Numbered from the stretch's first letter, positions 1 to 9,151 are shown. The stretch: DNA of 48,408 nucleotides from Bacillota bacterium (GCA_017889625.1 JAGGAD010000011.1:1-48408), one strand, 5' to 3'. Program-made: numbers and translations. The notes: a model not told the origin generated them from the letters alone.

Positions 1-106
1 TGCTATTCTCTCTATGCTTGAAACTATCTTTCTCTCCAAATACGCTTAGTTTTAAATTATCGCTATCCTACTACGTGACATTTTCTCAAGTTATTGACAT
101 ACTCCT

Positions 107-1300
107 CTAGCTATCTTTTCTAGCAGCAAGAAGCAATTTATTCACCGCATTCTCCCATTGTTGTAACGCCGCAGCAATGATGCTGCGCGGACAAGCCGCA
201 TTGAGACGCATAAATCCTGCGTAAGCATCGCTAAACCAATAACCGTCGTCCAAGGCCAATTTTGCTTCATTTACCATAAAATCATGAAGTTTTTCCTTAT
301 TCATTCCTAAACCTCGGCAGTCAAACCAAACCAAATAAGTACCTTCCGGGTAGTTAGGCTGAATCTGGGGCATATGTTTTTGACAAAAATCTTGGATAAA
401 AGCAAAATTACCTTCGATGTATTTAAGTACTCCCGCCAACCACTCAGCTCCATAACGATAAGCCGCTTCGCTGGCCACAAGACTAAAACAGTTATTTCTT
501 CTTATATCCAAAGTACCCAGCGCATCATCAAAGCGCGTTTTGTCTGTCTCCTTCGAAAAAATGACGATAGAAGCTTGTAACCCTGCCAAATTAAATGTTT
601 TGCTGGGAGCAATACAGGTAATCGTATTTTGACGGAAGGCTTCAGAAATCATCGCAAACGGAATATGCTTATGTCCCGAGAATACCAAATCAGAATGAAT
701 TTCGTCGGCAACCACACAGATTCCGTAGCTGATACAGATTTCTCCCAACCGTAATAATTCATTTTTTGTCCATACCCGGCCAACAGGATTATGGGGACTG
801 CACAATAGCAGCAGCTTGGCCCCCTTTTGGGCGATTTGTTCTAATTGGTCGTAATCCATTTCATAACGGCCTTCGACAATTTTTAACGGATTTTCCACTA
901 GTGTCCTTCCGTTGCTTCTAACCACATCAAAGAAAGGATAATACACCGGTGGTTGAATAATGATTTTGTCGCCCGGTTGCGTGAAGTTTTGAATAATCAT
1001 ACTTAATGATGGGACAACACCAGGACTATGAATCATCAACCCGGGGTCAGCTTTCCAACCATGCCGCTTTTCGAGCCATTGGCTTACTGCTTCAAAATAA
1101 GAATCAGGCCTTGAGGTATAGCCAAATATTCCTTGTTCGGCTCGCTTTTGAATTGCTTCAATAATTGGGTCTGCGGTTTTAAAATCCATATCAGCAATCC
1201 ATAGTGGAATGAGATCTTCACGGCCAAATTTTTTCCCCACTTCATCATATTTAGCGGAAAAGTTGCTTTTTCTATCTATTACTGCATCAAACTTCATCAT
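107..1300 (-). CDS. MalY/PatB-type PLP C-S lyase (cystathionine beta-lyase)
   Basis: Fold-type I PLP enzyme of about 397 residues, the usual length of the MalY/PatB family, which splits cystathionine or related thioethers to homocysteine or thiol plus pyruvate and ammonia. Visible family features are the N-terminal PLWIADMDF stretch, the SPHNPVGRVW segment, VADEIHSDL, and the PLP-lysine region APSKTFNLAG. The start has two adjacent ATGs behind GGAAGGAG; the second (1297) has the better spacing. Its start overlaps the stop of the upstream metB-like gene (TAATG), so the two are translationally coupled and share the SAM riboswitch. Inference: the second transsulfuration step toward methionine. 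A general cysteine-S-conjugate beta-lyase role is also possible and would fit the thioether-salvage cluster next door. Confidence 0.9.
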   Translation of the reverse strand: MMKFDAVIDRKSNFSAKYDEVGKKFGREDLIPLWIADMDFKTADPIIEAIQKRAEQGIFGYTSRPDSYFEAVSQWLEKRHGWKADPGLMIHSPGVVPSLSMIIQNFTQPGDKIIIQPPVYYPFFDVVRSNGRTLVENPLKIVEGRYEMDYDQLEQIAQKGAKLLLLCSPHNPVGRVWTKNELLRLGEICISYGICVVADEIHSDLVFSGHKHIPFAMISEAFRQNTITCIAPSKTFNLAGLQASIVIFSKETDKTRFDDALGTLDIRRNNCFSLVASEAAYRYGAEWLAGVLKYIEGNFAFIQDFCQKHMPQIQPNYPEGTYLVWFDCRGLGMNKEKLHDFMVNEAKLALDDGYWFSDAYAGFMRLNAACPRSIIAAALQQWENAVNKLLLAARKDS

Positions 1301-2439
1301 TAATCTCCTTCCAAAGCCTGCGCCAAATCTTGAATAATATCTTCAGAGCTTTCAATACCAATCGAAAGTCGCAACAGACAGTCCGTAATCCCTGCTCTTT
1401 CCCTAACTTCTACAGGAATATCCATATGGGTCTGACGCGCTGGAAAAGTAATTAAGCTTTCAACGCCACCTAAACTCTCGGCAAATTGCAGCAGTTTGAC
1501 CCTGCGCAGAATAACAGGTACTAGGGAGGAGTCATCGACAGCGAAAGACAGCATACCGCCATAACCGGACGTCTGAGATTCATGAATTTCTTTGCCAGGA
1601 TGTCCGTTTAAGCCTGGGTAGTACACTTTTTTAACCCGTGGATGCTGTATCAGCCAATTTGCCACCTTTTGCGCATTTTCATTATGTTTTTCCATGCGAA
1701 GCGCCAAGGTTTTCAAGCCACGAATCAATAACCAACTGTCATTGGGACTGAGCATACTTCCGGTTGAATTTTGAATAAAACCAATCTGCTCGCCCAATGC
1801 GGTATCGCGGACAACAACGACACCACACAGTAAGTCGTTATGCCCAGCCAAATATTTCGTACCACTATGAATGACAATATCAGCGCCTAATTCCAACGGT
1901 CGCTGAAGATAAGGCGTTAAAAAAGTATTGTCGACAATGAAATGGACCTTACACTTTCTACACAGTTGCGCAATACGCCGAATATCGGCAATCTTCATTA
2001 GCGGGTTGGTTGGCGTTTCTATGAATACCGCCTTGGTAGCTGGCGTAATCGCTTGCTCAATTTCGGAAATATTGGTTTCGTCCACCGGAGACACCGTAAT
2101 ACCAAACCTGGAAAATATTTTATCCAGAACTCGGTAAGTGCCCCCATAACAGTCTTCCACCACAACAATATGGTCACCAGCTTGGTACAGCATCAGAACA
2201 GCGGTTATAGCCGCCATACCAGAAGCAAAAACAAAACCGGCCGCTCCATTTTCCAAACGAGCCAAGCCTTCTTCCACTACTTGCCGCGTTGGGTTTTTGG
2301 TTCTGGTATAATCAAATCCGGTGCTCTCTCCCAACGCCGGATGCTGAAAAGATGCGGTTTGATAAATTGGTGTACTGATGGCACCGGTTTTTTCATCCGT
2401 TCGTACTCCAATGTGAACAATTTCTGATTCTAATTTCAT
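1300..2439 (-). CDS. Cystathionine gamma-synthase / O-acetylhomoserine-type Cys/Met PLP enzyme (MetB/MetI-like)
   Basis: Cys/Met-metabolism PLP enzyme of about 379 residues. It carries the family motifs YTRTKNPTR, the glycine-rich FASGMAA, DNTFLTPYLQRP and the PLP-binding HSGTKYLAGHND. The start is the ATG at 2439, placed by AAGGTGATC just upstream; in-frame codons before it lie in the riboswitch expression platform and do not look like protein. It probably joins an activated homoserine to cysteine (cystathionine gamma-synthase) or to sulfide. A gamma-lyase role cannot be excluded by eye, but the SAM-I riboswitch upstream and the MalY-type lyase downstream (overlapping stop/start) argue for methionine synthesis, as in the Bacillus metIC operon. 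Confidence 0.9.
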   Translation of the reverse strand: MKLESEIVHIGVRTDEKTGAISTPIYQTASFQHPALGESTGFDYTRTKNPTRQVVEEGLARLENGAAGFVFASGMAAITAVLMLYQAGDHIVVVEDCYGGTYRVLDKIFSRFGITVSPVDETNISEIEQAITPATKAVFIETPTNPLMKIADIRRIAQLCRKCKVHFIVDNTFLTPYLQRPLELGADIVIHSGTKYLAGHNDLLCGVVVVRDTALGEQIGFIQNSTGSMLSPNDSWLLIRGLKTLALRMEKHNENAQKVANWLIQHPRVKKVYYPGLNGHPGKEIHESQTSGYGGMLSFAVDDSSLVPVILRRVKLLQFAESLGGVESLITFPARQTHMDIPVEVRERAGITDCLLRLSIGIESSEDIIQDLAQALEGD

Positions 2440-2471
2440 CGTGATCACCTTCGCTAAAGTAATTTTACTAA

Positions 2472-2500
2472 TTAAAAAAGCCCTTTCCAAGGAAAGGACT
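2472..2500 (-). terminator. Riboswitch-controlled intrinsic terminator
   Basis: On the minus strand GTCCTTTCC-TT-GGAAAGGGC is followed by TTTTTT. It lies between the SAM-I aptamer and the metB-like start, so it is the expression platform: SAM binding should favour this terminator. Confidence 0.9.
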
Positions 2501-2507
2501 TGTAGTA

Positions 2508-2617
2508 CCTTCCTCTCATCTTTCAGGATTACTCCTGCTGGAATTAGCACCTTGCGCTGTCAGCGCCGGTTGCCGGGTGTCATCGGGCCAGTCCCTCGAC
2601 CACTCTGGATAAGAGTC
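2508..2617 (-). promoter_or_regulatory. SAM-I (S-box) riboswitch aptamer
   Basis: Reading the minus strand, the leader has the S-box blocks in order: CTCTTATCCAGAG (5' P1 strand and core), GAGGGACTGGCCCGATGA, CCCGGCAACC, GGTGCTAATTCC, then GATGAGAGGAAGG, which closes P1. These are the conserved SAM-I core elements in correct order and spacing. It precedes the metB-malY operon. High SAM is expected to stop transcription at the adjacent terminator. Confidence 0.97.
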
Positions 2618-2635
2618 GCATATTAAATTGCTTAT

Positions 2636-2664
2636 ATTTTATATTGTTCTCACCTTTATGTCAA
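2636..2664 (-). promoter_or_regulatory. Sigma-A-type promoter of the S-box operon
   Basis: On the minus strand a perfect -35 TTGACA (2664-2659), a 17-base spacer and -10 TAAAAT (2641-2636) lie just before the SAM-I aptamer. Confidence 0.8.
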
Positions 2665-2818
2665 CATAATTTTTTTAATTTAATGTGCTTAGTTTGCCGT
2701 GGCAGATTGCCGAGGCTTGCCGTTTAACTTGTGATAGTACCGCTATAAACAACAAGGTGTTTTATCTAATGGCTAACAACGTTTATTCAGTTTTATAGAA
2801 TAATGTAAAAAAGTAAAC

Positions 2819-3949
2819 TTATATGCCCTTCTCCAATACCGCCCTCGCCAATAGTGCCCAATAACGTGCGGAAATTTCTAAAGCAGCTTCAGACAACCGA
2901 TAAGCTGGGTGATGCCATTCCTGGTCACCATCTACACCAATCCATAAGAAAAATCCGGGAACCAGCGCCTGAAAATAGGCAAAATCTTCCCCGCCCAGGC
3001 TGCGTTCTGCTTCAACCACCCGCAAACCAGCCTCGTTGGCCACCTGCTTAATTATTGATGTAAAAAGCGACGAATTATTCACCATCGGCAAACATTCATT
3101 CCACTTGAACTGGACTTTCGCACCATTGGCAGCAGCAATATTCTCAATAAGTTCCCGCATCAATTCAGAAATCCTCGCCCTGACATCTTTTTGAAAGGTA
3201 CGTACCGTTCCTTCCAAATGTGCCTCGCCGGGGATAACATTCCAGGTATTTCCGGCGGAAAAGCGAGTGACACTGATTACAGCGTTATCCAAGGAACTGA
3301 TTCTACGGCTGACAATAGTTTGCAACGCCATCACGATCTGGCTGCCTATGGCAATGGGATCAATACAATTTTCCGGCATACCGGCATGTCCACTTATCCC
3401 GGTAATCGTAAGTTCAAAACGGTCGACACTAGCCATCAGTGCCCCCTCGCGCACACCAATAACGCCCACCGGTAAGTTAGGCCGATTATGGAACCCAAAT
3501 ACTGCCTGAATTGCCTCCATTGCCCCCTGCTCGGTCAACCATTTTGCACCGTTGGCGTCTTCTTCTGCCGGTTGAAATAAGAACCGGACTGTGCCTCTCA
3601 TTTGTTCTCGTTCTTGCTGCAACAAAATGGCAGCCCCCACCATAACTGCAGTATGAAAATCATGTCCGCAGGCGTGCATAACCCCAGGATTCTCCGAAGA
3701 AAACTCCACCCCCGACTGTTCGACAATCGGCAGAGCATCAATATCGGCCCGCAAGGCAATTGTTGCTCCTGGTAAACTGCCCCTTACTTCCGCGACTACT
3801 CCGGTTTTCAATGGCAAATCCAGAATAGTGATCCCTGCTTCAGATAACCACGTTCTGATGCGTTGGGTGGTTTGATATTCCTGCATCGAAAGTTCGGGAA
3901 AGCGGTGCAATTCCCGGCGGTATTGTATTAATTGCTGCTCCAAATTCAT
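2819..3949 (-). CDS. M20-family amidohydrolase (N-acyl amino acid deacylase type)
   Basis: Metallopeptidase-family M20 deacylase of about 376 residues. Metal and catalytic motifs are present: ALRADIDALPI, HACGHDFHTAVMVG, FLFQPAEE, and the C-terminal LGGEDFAYF. The ATG at 3949 follows a GGGGGTG ribosome site at good distance; a TTG one codon earlier is less likely. It is the last gene of a minus-strand run with a GNAT acetyltransferase 84 bases upstream and further up an amino-acid ABC transporter. In Bacillus the S-substituted-cysteine salvage loci (snaA/sndA and snaB/sndB) pair exactly such an acetyltransferase and M20 deacetylase with an ABC importer, so deacetylation of an N-acetyl-cysteine derivative is a reasonable inference. 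N-acetyl-diaminopimelate, hippurate or indole-acetyl amino acids are alternatives. Confidence 0.88.
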   Translation of the reverse strand: MNLEQQLIQYRRELHRFPELSMQEYQTTQRIRTWLSEAGITILDLPLKTGVVAEVRGSLPGATIALRADIDALPIVEQSGVEFSSENPGVMHACGHDFHTAVMVGAAILLQQEREQMRGTVRFLFQPAEEDANGAKWLTEQGAMEAIQAVFGFHNRPNLPVGVIGVREGALMASVDRFELTITGISGHAGMPENCIDPIAIGSQIVMALQTIVSRRISSLDNAVISVTRFSAGNTWNVIPGEAHLEGTVRTFQKDVRARISELMRELIENIAAANGAKVQFKWNECLPMVNNSSLFTSIIKQVANEAGLRVVEAERSLGGEDFAYFQALVPGFFLWIGVDGDQEWHHPAYRLSEAALEISARYWALLARAVLEKGI

Positions 3950-4033
3950 CAAGGCACCCCCAGTTATTATAAGGACACTTTAGTTATGTACCACTTTTCT
4001 TCCACTATATCGAGACTATAATAAGTGCTATTT

Positions 4034-4459
4034 TTAGATAAAATTCATTTTTTCAAGTTCATCCAAATTATCTTTATTATACATGGCCATCCCGGTTTTC
4101 ATTTTGCGAAAGCCAAGATGTTCATACAGGCTAACTGTATTCGGATGGGTATAGAGAATAATATTACACTGACTGACTTGACTAACAAGGACATTAATTA
4201 TTTTTTTTCCTAATCCTTGACCATGATAGCCCTCATCGAGCGCAATATTATAGATAGCAGCCTGGCAGATACCATCGGAGATAGCTCTGCCAAAACCGAT
4301 TAATTTCTCTTGATCAAAGACAAAGACAACGGCATAACTATTTTGAAAAACTTTTTGTTGCGTCTTGGCATCAAGATCACTCAAGCCAAAATGGGCTAAC
4401 AGCCAAGCTACCCTTGCCCAGTCGACAAATTCGGTATTGGTCTGAATGCGGTAGGTCAT
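4034..4459 (-). CDS. GNAT-family N-acetyltransferase
   Basis: GNAT protein of about 141 residues with the acetyl-CoA-binding motif A (DEGYHGQGLGKKIINVLV) and a C-terminal YEHLGFRKMKTGMAMY segment typical of the fold. The start at 4459 is set by GAGGAAAGCAA just upstream; an in-frame extension upstream has no ribosome site. It sits between a glutathionyl-hydroquinone-reductase-like gene and the M20 deacylase on the same strand with gaps of about 85 bases. Substrate unknown; in this setting an amino group of a cysteine derivative is a guess modelled on the Bacillus Sna enzymes. Confidence 0.85.
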   Translation of the reverse strand: MTYRIQTNTEFVDWARVAWLLAHFGLSDLDAKTQQKVFQNSYAVVFVFDQEKLIGFGRAISDGICQAAIYNIALDEGYHGQGLGKKIINVLVSQVSQCNIILYTHPNTVSLYEHLGFRKMKTGMAMYNKDNLDELEKMNFI

Positions 4460-4547
4460 TTGCTTTCCTCGCTTTTCTGTTATGTGCTTAAACAAAGCAG
4501 TTTTTTTACTTTCTAGTTTTATCCGGTTCAGCAATTATCCATATTTA

Positions 4548-5498
4548 TCACGCCATTTTTTCTCTGCCATGAGGTTTGTTCCACCCACTTAGGTCAGGCC
4601 CTTTGGGGAGGATACCGTAAAGGTTTCCCTGAATCGTGGATAGATGATAATGCTTCTTGATACTATCAAAATCGGTAGTGTCGCCGAAACCAGGGGTCTG
4701 ATATAAATCCCGTGCATAGCCCCATAAGTTAGGAAATTCCACAAGGCGATTTCGGTTTACGCGAAACCCATTATAGTAAGCTACATCAAATCGCGCCAGG
4801 GTCACATATAATCTCACATCGGAATCCGTGATGTTATTTCCAAAAAGATAACGCTGTTTTGATAAGCGAGTTTCGAAAGCGTCTAACCGCTTAAAAATAG
4901 TTTCATAGGCCGCTTCATAAGCTACTTGTGTTTGGGCAAATCCTGCTTTATACACTCCGTTATTTACATCATGAAAAATAATATCATTGAGCTTGTCAAT
5001 CTCGTCTCGCAATGACTCCGGATATAAATCAGGAGCCCCTTCTTTATGGAACTTCTTCCATGCCGTTTCAAAATAATTGGTCAATCGGAAATAATCGTTA
5101 TTAACTACCTTCTTGGTCGTAATGTCTACAACGGCCGGAACGGTAGGTCTTCCTTCATAGTTGGGCTCCGCATTATGATACACTTCACTAATATAATGAA
5201 TCTGCAATACTGGATCGACGTTATCTTTATCCAAGGTAAAGGCCCAATCTGTTCGGGGAAGGTTCGGCCTAATTGGATCTGCGGTTCCCACACTAATCAC
5301 TTTTTCTAAACCAAGCAGTTTTCTCACAATGATCGCGCGGTGCGCCCAAGGACAAACCGGAGACCATAATATGCGGTACCGGCCTGCTTCAACTGGCAAC
5401 TCGTCGTCACTATCCCCGAAAGGGGTTAAAAATTGATTATTTTGTCGCTTAAATGCGCCATCCTTTTTCATCTCTGTTGAGTTCAATGTTAACGCCAT
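4548..5498 (-). CDS. Glutathionyl-hydroquinone reductase-like protein, copy 1
   Basis: Protein of about 316 residues of the Xi-class glutathione transferase family (YqjG/ECM4/PcpF). The N-terminal thioredoxin-like domain carries the catalytic motif SPVCPWAHR, with Cys at residue 49, and the conserved RPTVPAVVD. The C-terminal helical domain has the family signature DSDVRLYVTLARFD and a NLWGYARDLYQTPGF stretch. Family enzymes reduce glutathionyl-hydroquinones with a second thiol. The start at 5498 has GTGAGG upstream; the longer in-frame version lacks one. It is one of three paralogues at this locus, downstream of the ABC ATPase. Strict anaerobic Firmicutes usually lack glutathione, so the real thiol substrate is open. 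Confidence 0.9.
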   Translation of the reverse strand: MALTLNSTEMKKDGAFKRQNNQFLTPFGDSDDELPVEAGRYRILWSPVCPWAHRAIIVRKLLGLEKVISVGTADPIRPNLPRTDWAFTLDKDNVDPVLQIHYISEVYHNAEPNYEGRPTVPAVVDITTKKVVNNDYFRLTNYFETAWKKFHKEGAPDLYPESLRDEIDKLNDIIFHDVNNGVYKAGFAQTQVAYEAAYETIFKRLDAFETRLSKQRYLFGNNITDSDVRLYVTLARFDVAYYNGFRVNRNRLVEFPNLWGYARDLYQTPGFGDTTDFDSIKKHYHLSTIQGNLYGILPKGPDLSGWNKPHGREKMA

Positions 5499-5591
5499 TT
5501 TATTTACCTCACCGATTCTGCAAATTGCTCCCGCTGATGCGGCTGATTCCAAATCCAATAATGATTTGACACAACAAGTTATTATTACTAG

Positions 5592-6350
5592 TTAAATCTG
5601 GTATTCAGGTGCTATTGAATAGGCTAATTTGGAAATGAATTCTTTTGTTCGCTCGTTTTTAGGGTTTCCAAATACTTCCTGGGGCGTTCCGTCTTCAATA
5701 ATTTTTCCATTGTATAAAAAAAGAACCCGATTTGCCACTTTTTTAACGAAATTCATTTCATGTGAAACAATAATCATTGTATTTCCTTCTAATGCAGTTG
5801 CCTTGATTGTATCAAGTACTTCGCCCACCAGTTCCGGGTCTAAAGCCGATGTAGGTTCATCAAACAATAATATTTTAGGACTCATTGCCAAGGCCCTTGC
5901 AATAGCGACTCGTTGTTGCTGGCCTCCTGACAATTGTTTTGGATAGTAATGAACCCGTTCCGCCAGGCCGACTTTTTGAAGTTGGACTAGCGCGATTTCT
6001 TCAGCTTTATTTTTGGGTATGTTCTTCACTACCACTAACCCTTCCATCACATTTTCCAAAGCCGTTTTCCGGCGAAACAAATTAAATTGTTGAAAAACCA
6101 TGGCTGTACTTTGCCTGAGATTTATTAAATCCTTTTTTGTTTTCTTATTTACATCTACTTGTAAATCATCTATTTTTATAGTTCCCGTATCTGCTTCTTC
6201 TAATAAATTGATGCATCTTAAAAATGTTGATTTTCCTGCTCCCGAAGGACCAATAATCGCTACAACGTCACCTTTTTCTATTTTTAAATCAATATTGTCA
6301 AGCACTACATTTTTTTTAAATTTTTTCGATAAGCCGTTAATTTCTATCAT
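5592..6350 (-). CDS. Polar amino-acid ABC transporter ATPase
   Basis: ATPase of about 252 residues with Walker A GPSGAGKST, Q-loop, signature LSGGQQQR, Walker B ILLFDEPTSALD and a switch histidine in IVSHEMNF. This is the GlnQ/TcyC/YxeO type that drives import of amino acids or amino-acid-like compounds. The start at 6350 follows AAGGAGGAAAC; a longer version is less likely. It lies 35 bases after the permease gene and is followed by a glutathionyl-hydroquinone-reductase paralogue, so it belongs to the same transcription unit as the binding protein at 7252-8097. Confidence 0.95.
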   Translation of the reverse strand: MIEINGLSKKFKKNVVLDNIDLKIEKGDVVAIIGPSGAGKSTFLRCINLLEEADTGTIKIDDLQVDVNKKTKKDLINLRQSTAMVFQQFNLFRRKTALENVMEGLVVVKNIPKNKAEEIALVQLQKVGLAERVHYYPKQLSGGQQQRVAIARALAMSPKILLFDEPTSALDPELVGEVLDTIKATALEGNTMIIVSHEMNFVKKVANRVLFLYNGKIIEDGTPQEVFGNPKNERTKEFISKLAYSIAPEYQI

Positions 6351-6385
6351 AAAAGAGTTTCCTCCTTGATTAATCATGCAAACTT

Positions 6386-7087
6386 TCAGTCTGGAATAAT
6401 TACCTTTTTTTCAACAAATTTTATAAATTGCTCAATTATAATCGTCATTACCCAATAGATAATGGCTAATGAAACATATACTTCAAAATAACGATAATTA
6501 GCTCCGGCTAATATTTTGCCTTGGGCCGTTATTTCCACAACTGAGCATACAAATGCTAAAGAGGTCCCCTTTAGTAAACTAATTAGCGCATTGCCTAACG
6601 TTGGTAATGCAACCACGAAAGCTTCCGGAATTATAATTCTTCTTAATACTTGAAAGAAGGTCATTCCCAGCGAATGAGCTGCCTCGATTTGCCCTTTCTC
6701 AATCGATTGAATAGCAGCACGAATGCTTTCAGAATTATAGGCTGCTTCATTTAGTGAAAACGTGACTAACACAAAAAACAAGGAAGGAATACTATTCAGA
6801 TTATAATTTGTCTCATTGTAATAATTATAGTACCGCAAAAAGATTGGAATACCATAATAGGTAAGATACAATTGCACCAAAATTGGTGTTCCTCTGGTAA
6901 AGGAAACAAATATACTAACAACCTGAGTAAAAAATGGCAAGCGTTTTATCTTTACTATGGCCAAAATAAGTCCAAGCAGCAAACCAAAAAACATTGACAA
7001 AACCGTAATTTCTAAAGTTACTGGCAGATAGCTTAATAATTTCGGTATTTGAGTAAACACCAGTTTAAAATCAAAAATATTTGGCAT
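6386..7087 (-). CDS. Polar amino-acid ABC transporter permease
   Basis: Membrane protein of about 233 residues with several hydrophobic segments and the His/Glu/Gln/Arg/opine permease features: an N-terminal PVTLEITVLSMFFG segment, FTRGTPILVQLYLTYYG, and the EAA-loop EAAHSLGMTFFQVLRRIIIPEA that contacts the ATPase. It lies between the substrate-binding lipoprotein (164-base gap containing a hairpin) and the ATPase. Similar in type to TcyB/TcyL/YxeN cystine and sulfur-amino-acid permeases, but the substrate cannot be read from sequence alone. Confidence 0.93.
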   Translation of the reverse strand: MPNIFDFKLVFTQIPKLLSYLPVTLEITVLSMFFGLLLGLILAIVKIKRLPFFTQVVSIFVSFTRGTPILVQLYLTYYGIPIFLRYYNYYNETNYNLNSIPSLFFVLVTFSLNEAAYNSESIRAAIQSIEKGQIEAAHSLGMTFFQVLRRIIIPEAFVVALPTLGNALISLLKGTSLAFVCSVVEITAQGKILAGANYRYFEVYVSLAIIYWVMTIIIEQFIKFVEKKVIIPD

Positions 7088-7155
7088 TTCGCAACTCCTT
7101 TCCTAACTGAAGAAACATTACATAAAATGTGTTTAACTCAAAGGGTAACGAAGAA

Positions 7156-7198
7156 CGGCAATCTTAGCCACCAGACTGGTAGCAAATATAGATTGCCG
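7156..7198 (-). promoter_or_regulatory. Intercistronic hairpin between binding protein and permease
   Basis: A 9-bp inverted repeat (CGGCAATCT / AGATTGCCG) encloses a second nested stem (GCTACCAG / TGGTGGC) in the 164-base gap. No T-run follows, so an mRNA-stabilising or processing element that gives more binding protein than permease is more likely than a full terminator. Confidence 0.5.
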
Positions 7199-7251
7199 AC
7201 TCGCTCAACACCTCTTAAACCCGAAACCCAATTGCAGGTTTTTCACGTACC

Positions 7252-8097
7252 TTATTTAGGTGCATAATCCGCATTGAAGTATTTCTGGCTAATGTTTATG
7301 ATGGTACCATCCTTAATTAGTTCTGCCAATACAGTATTGATCTCGTTCGCCAGTTGTTCTCCGTTTTGCCCTTTACTAATGATTAAATAACTATAAGGAG
7401 CACCAATCTCCTCCGACTCTTCTTGGGTTAACGGAATTGCTTTTAATTTTAGTCCATACTGATTAATATATTCCTGAAGCATGGCTGCATCAATCAATTG
7501 GAAATCAAACTTTCCACTTTCTACATTTTGCATTACCGGTACTAAATCCCCTTCGGTATAACTAAGCAGCACGGGTTTATTGGGGTGTTCTTTATTATAA
7601 TTTTCAAGAGCGGTCGTAAAGTTTGTTCCGGCATTTACTTCTGAGGTCTTTCCCTGAAGATCGTTAAACGAATGGATACTGGTATTATTAGCTGCTACAG
7701 CAATCACATATTGGTTTTTGAAGATCGGATTCGAATAAATATACTTTTCTTTTCGTTCCTTGTTCATCCCAAAATTATTGGCGCCTATTTGGTAACGATC
7801 AGAATCTAATCCGGCAAAAATAGAAGGAAATTCTGTTTTCTCAAAAGAGACTTCATATTGAGGTAATTTGGCAAAGACGGCTTTGACAATCTCAATATCA
7901 TATCCAGTTATTTCATTTTTCTCATCCACATAAGAAAAAGGCTTAGGCTGACCACCGGTTGCTACTATAATTTTCTTTTTTGAAGTGCTCCCATTACTTT
8001 GAGTCGAACTATCGGAAGCGCACCCTGCAACCGCCATAATTACTGCCATTAAAACGGTTATAAGTATTACTAACTTACTCTTTCCGTTGTTTTTCAT
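7252..8097 (-). CDS. Amino-acid ABC transporter substrate-binding lipoprotein
   Basis: Family-3 extracellular solute-binding protein of about 281 residues. It has a basic start, a hydrophobic signal and a lipobox ending AVAGC, so it should be anchored in the cytoplasmic membrane. Ligand-domain features include TGGQPKPFSYVDEKNEITGYDIE and LDSDRYQIGANN, close in style to cystine-binding TcyA/TcyK/YxeM proteins. It leads the three transporter genes, with two glutathionyl-hydroquinone-reductase-like genes directly upstream. Cystine or an S-substituted cysteine is the preferred guess, based on family resemblance and neighbours only. Confidence 0.93.
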   Translation of the reverse strand: MKNNGKSKLVILITVLMAVIMAVAGCASDSSTQSNGSTSKKKIIVATGGQPKPFSYVDEKNEITGYDIEIVKAVFAKLPQYEVSFEKTEFPSIFAGLDSDRYQIGANNFGMNKERKEKYIYSNPIFKNQYVIAVAANNTSIHSFNDLQGKTSEVNAGTNFTTALENYNKEHPNKPVLLSYTEGDLVPVMQNVESGKFDFQLIDAAMLQEYINQYGLKLKAIPLTQEESEEIGAPYSYLIISKGQNGEQLANEINTVLAELIKDGTIINISQKYFNADYAPK

Positions 8098-8127
8098 TTT
8101 ATCTCCCCCTATTTATAGACTTATGTA

Positions 8128-9132
8128 TTATCGTGACAAAAATTTATGTTTGGGATCATTACTTAACGCTTCTCGATTATGCGGTTCTCCCCATAACGCA
8201 TCAAAATCAATCTGATTCCAAAAGCGGGTATTGTAATCAACAAAATTCGTATCGGTGTCCCCATGCGCTTCAGCAAGATCCCGAAGATAGGTATTATTCT
8301 TAAAAGCGGTTATTTGATACAAGTCCCGAGCATAGCCCCATATATTTTTGAAATCAACAATACGATTTCGGACCGGTCCTAAATGTTTATAATAAGAAAT
8401 ATCAAACCTTGCCAACGTCACGAAAAACCGGACGTCGCTATCTGTTACATAATCTCCGAATAAAAAGCGGCGTGTTTCCAACCGTTTTTCTAGTTCATCC
8501 AAGCCTTTATAAAAGTTATCAAACGCAGCTGTATATGCTTCAATTGATTGCGCAAAAGCCGCCTTATACACCCCGTTATTGATGTTATGAAACAGCCAAT
8601 CATTTAGAGCATCAATGTCCTGTCTTAAGTTTTTCGGATATAAGTCCGGCGCATTTTTTTTGTGAAAAGGTGCAAAGTCAACCTCAAAGTAATTGGTTAA
8701 CTTATGATAATCATTATTAACTACTTTTTTAGTTTTAATGTCAACTAAGGCCGGTACGGTTGCCCGGCCTTGATACTCCGGATCAGCATTTGCATACAAT
8801 TGACTTAAAAATTGTTCCCCCAGTATAGGGTCAGTATTATTTTCGTCATAAATAAACTCCCAGCCCAAGTCTACTTCTCGTTTTGTTCTTCCTACCAAAT
8901 TAACGCTTACAGCGTCTATTCCCAATAATTCTCTTACAATAGCGGCTCTATTTGACCAATTGCACCCCTTGGCCCAAATTAAACGATAACGATTGGCCTC
9001 AACCGGATTTTCCTTTTTCCCTGTGCCAAAAGGAGTAGTAAAACGATTTTCTTGTCTTACAAAGGCTCCCTTTGTATCAATTTCATTTTCTGTTTCTTTG
9101 GGACGAGGTCTTGCTGTATTGATGTTCGACAT
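8128..9132 (-). CDS. Glutathionyl-hydroquinone reductase-like protein, copy 2 (altered active site)
   Basis: Paralogue of about 334 residues with the same two-domain layout as the flanking copies: GAFVRQENRFTTPFG, RATVPALVD, DSDVRFFVTLARFD and NIWGYARDLYQ. The active-site motif is GCNWSNR rather than CPWAHR; the catalytic Cys (residue 57) is kept, but the Pro, Ala and His around it are replaced. The N-terminal tail is longer and the C-terminus differs from the other two. The ATG at 9132 follows AGGAG. It lies 19 bases after copy 3 and 30 bases before the binding-protein gene. The altered motif suggests a different substrate or thiol partner rather than loss of function. Confidence 0.9.
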   Translation of the reverse strand: MSNINTARPRPKETENEIDTKGAFVRQENRFTTPFGTGKKENPVEANRYRLIWAKGCNWSNRAAIVRELLGIDAVSVNLVGRTKREVDLGWEFIYDENNTDPILGEQFLSQLYANADPEYQGRATVPALVDIKTKKVVNNDYHKLTNYFEVDFAPFHKKNAPDLYPKNLRQDIDALNDWLFHNINNGVYKAAFAQSIEAYTAAFDNFYKGLDELEKRLETRRFLFGDYVTDSDVRFFVTLARFDISYYKHLGPVRNRIVDFKNIWGYARDLYQITAFKNNTYLRDLAEAHGDTDTNFVDYNTRFWNQIDFDALWGEPHNREALSNDPKHKFLSR

Positions 9133-9151
9133 AACATACGTCTCCTTAATT

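Noticed and set aside
2441-2626. Plus-strand reading frame across the S-box region
   Set aside because: The region is fully explained by a SAM-I riboswitch, terminator and promoter on the minus strand.
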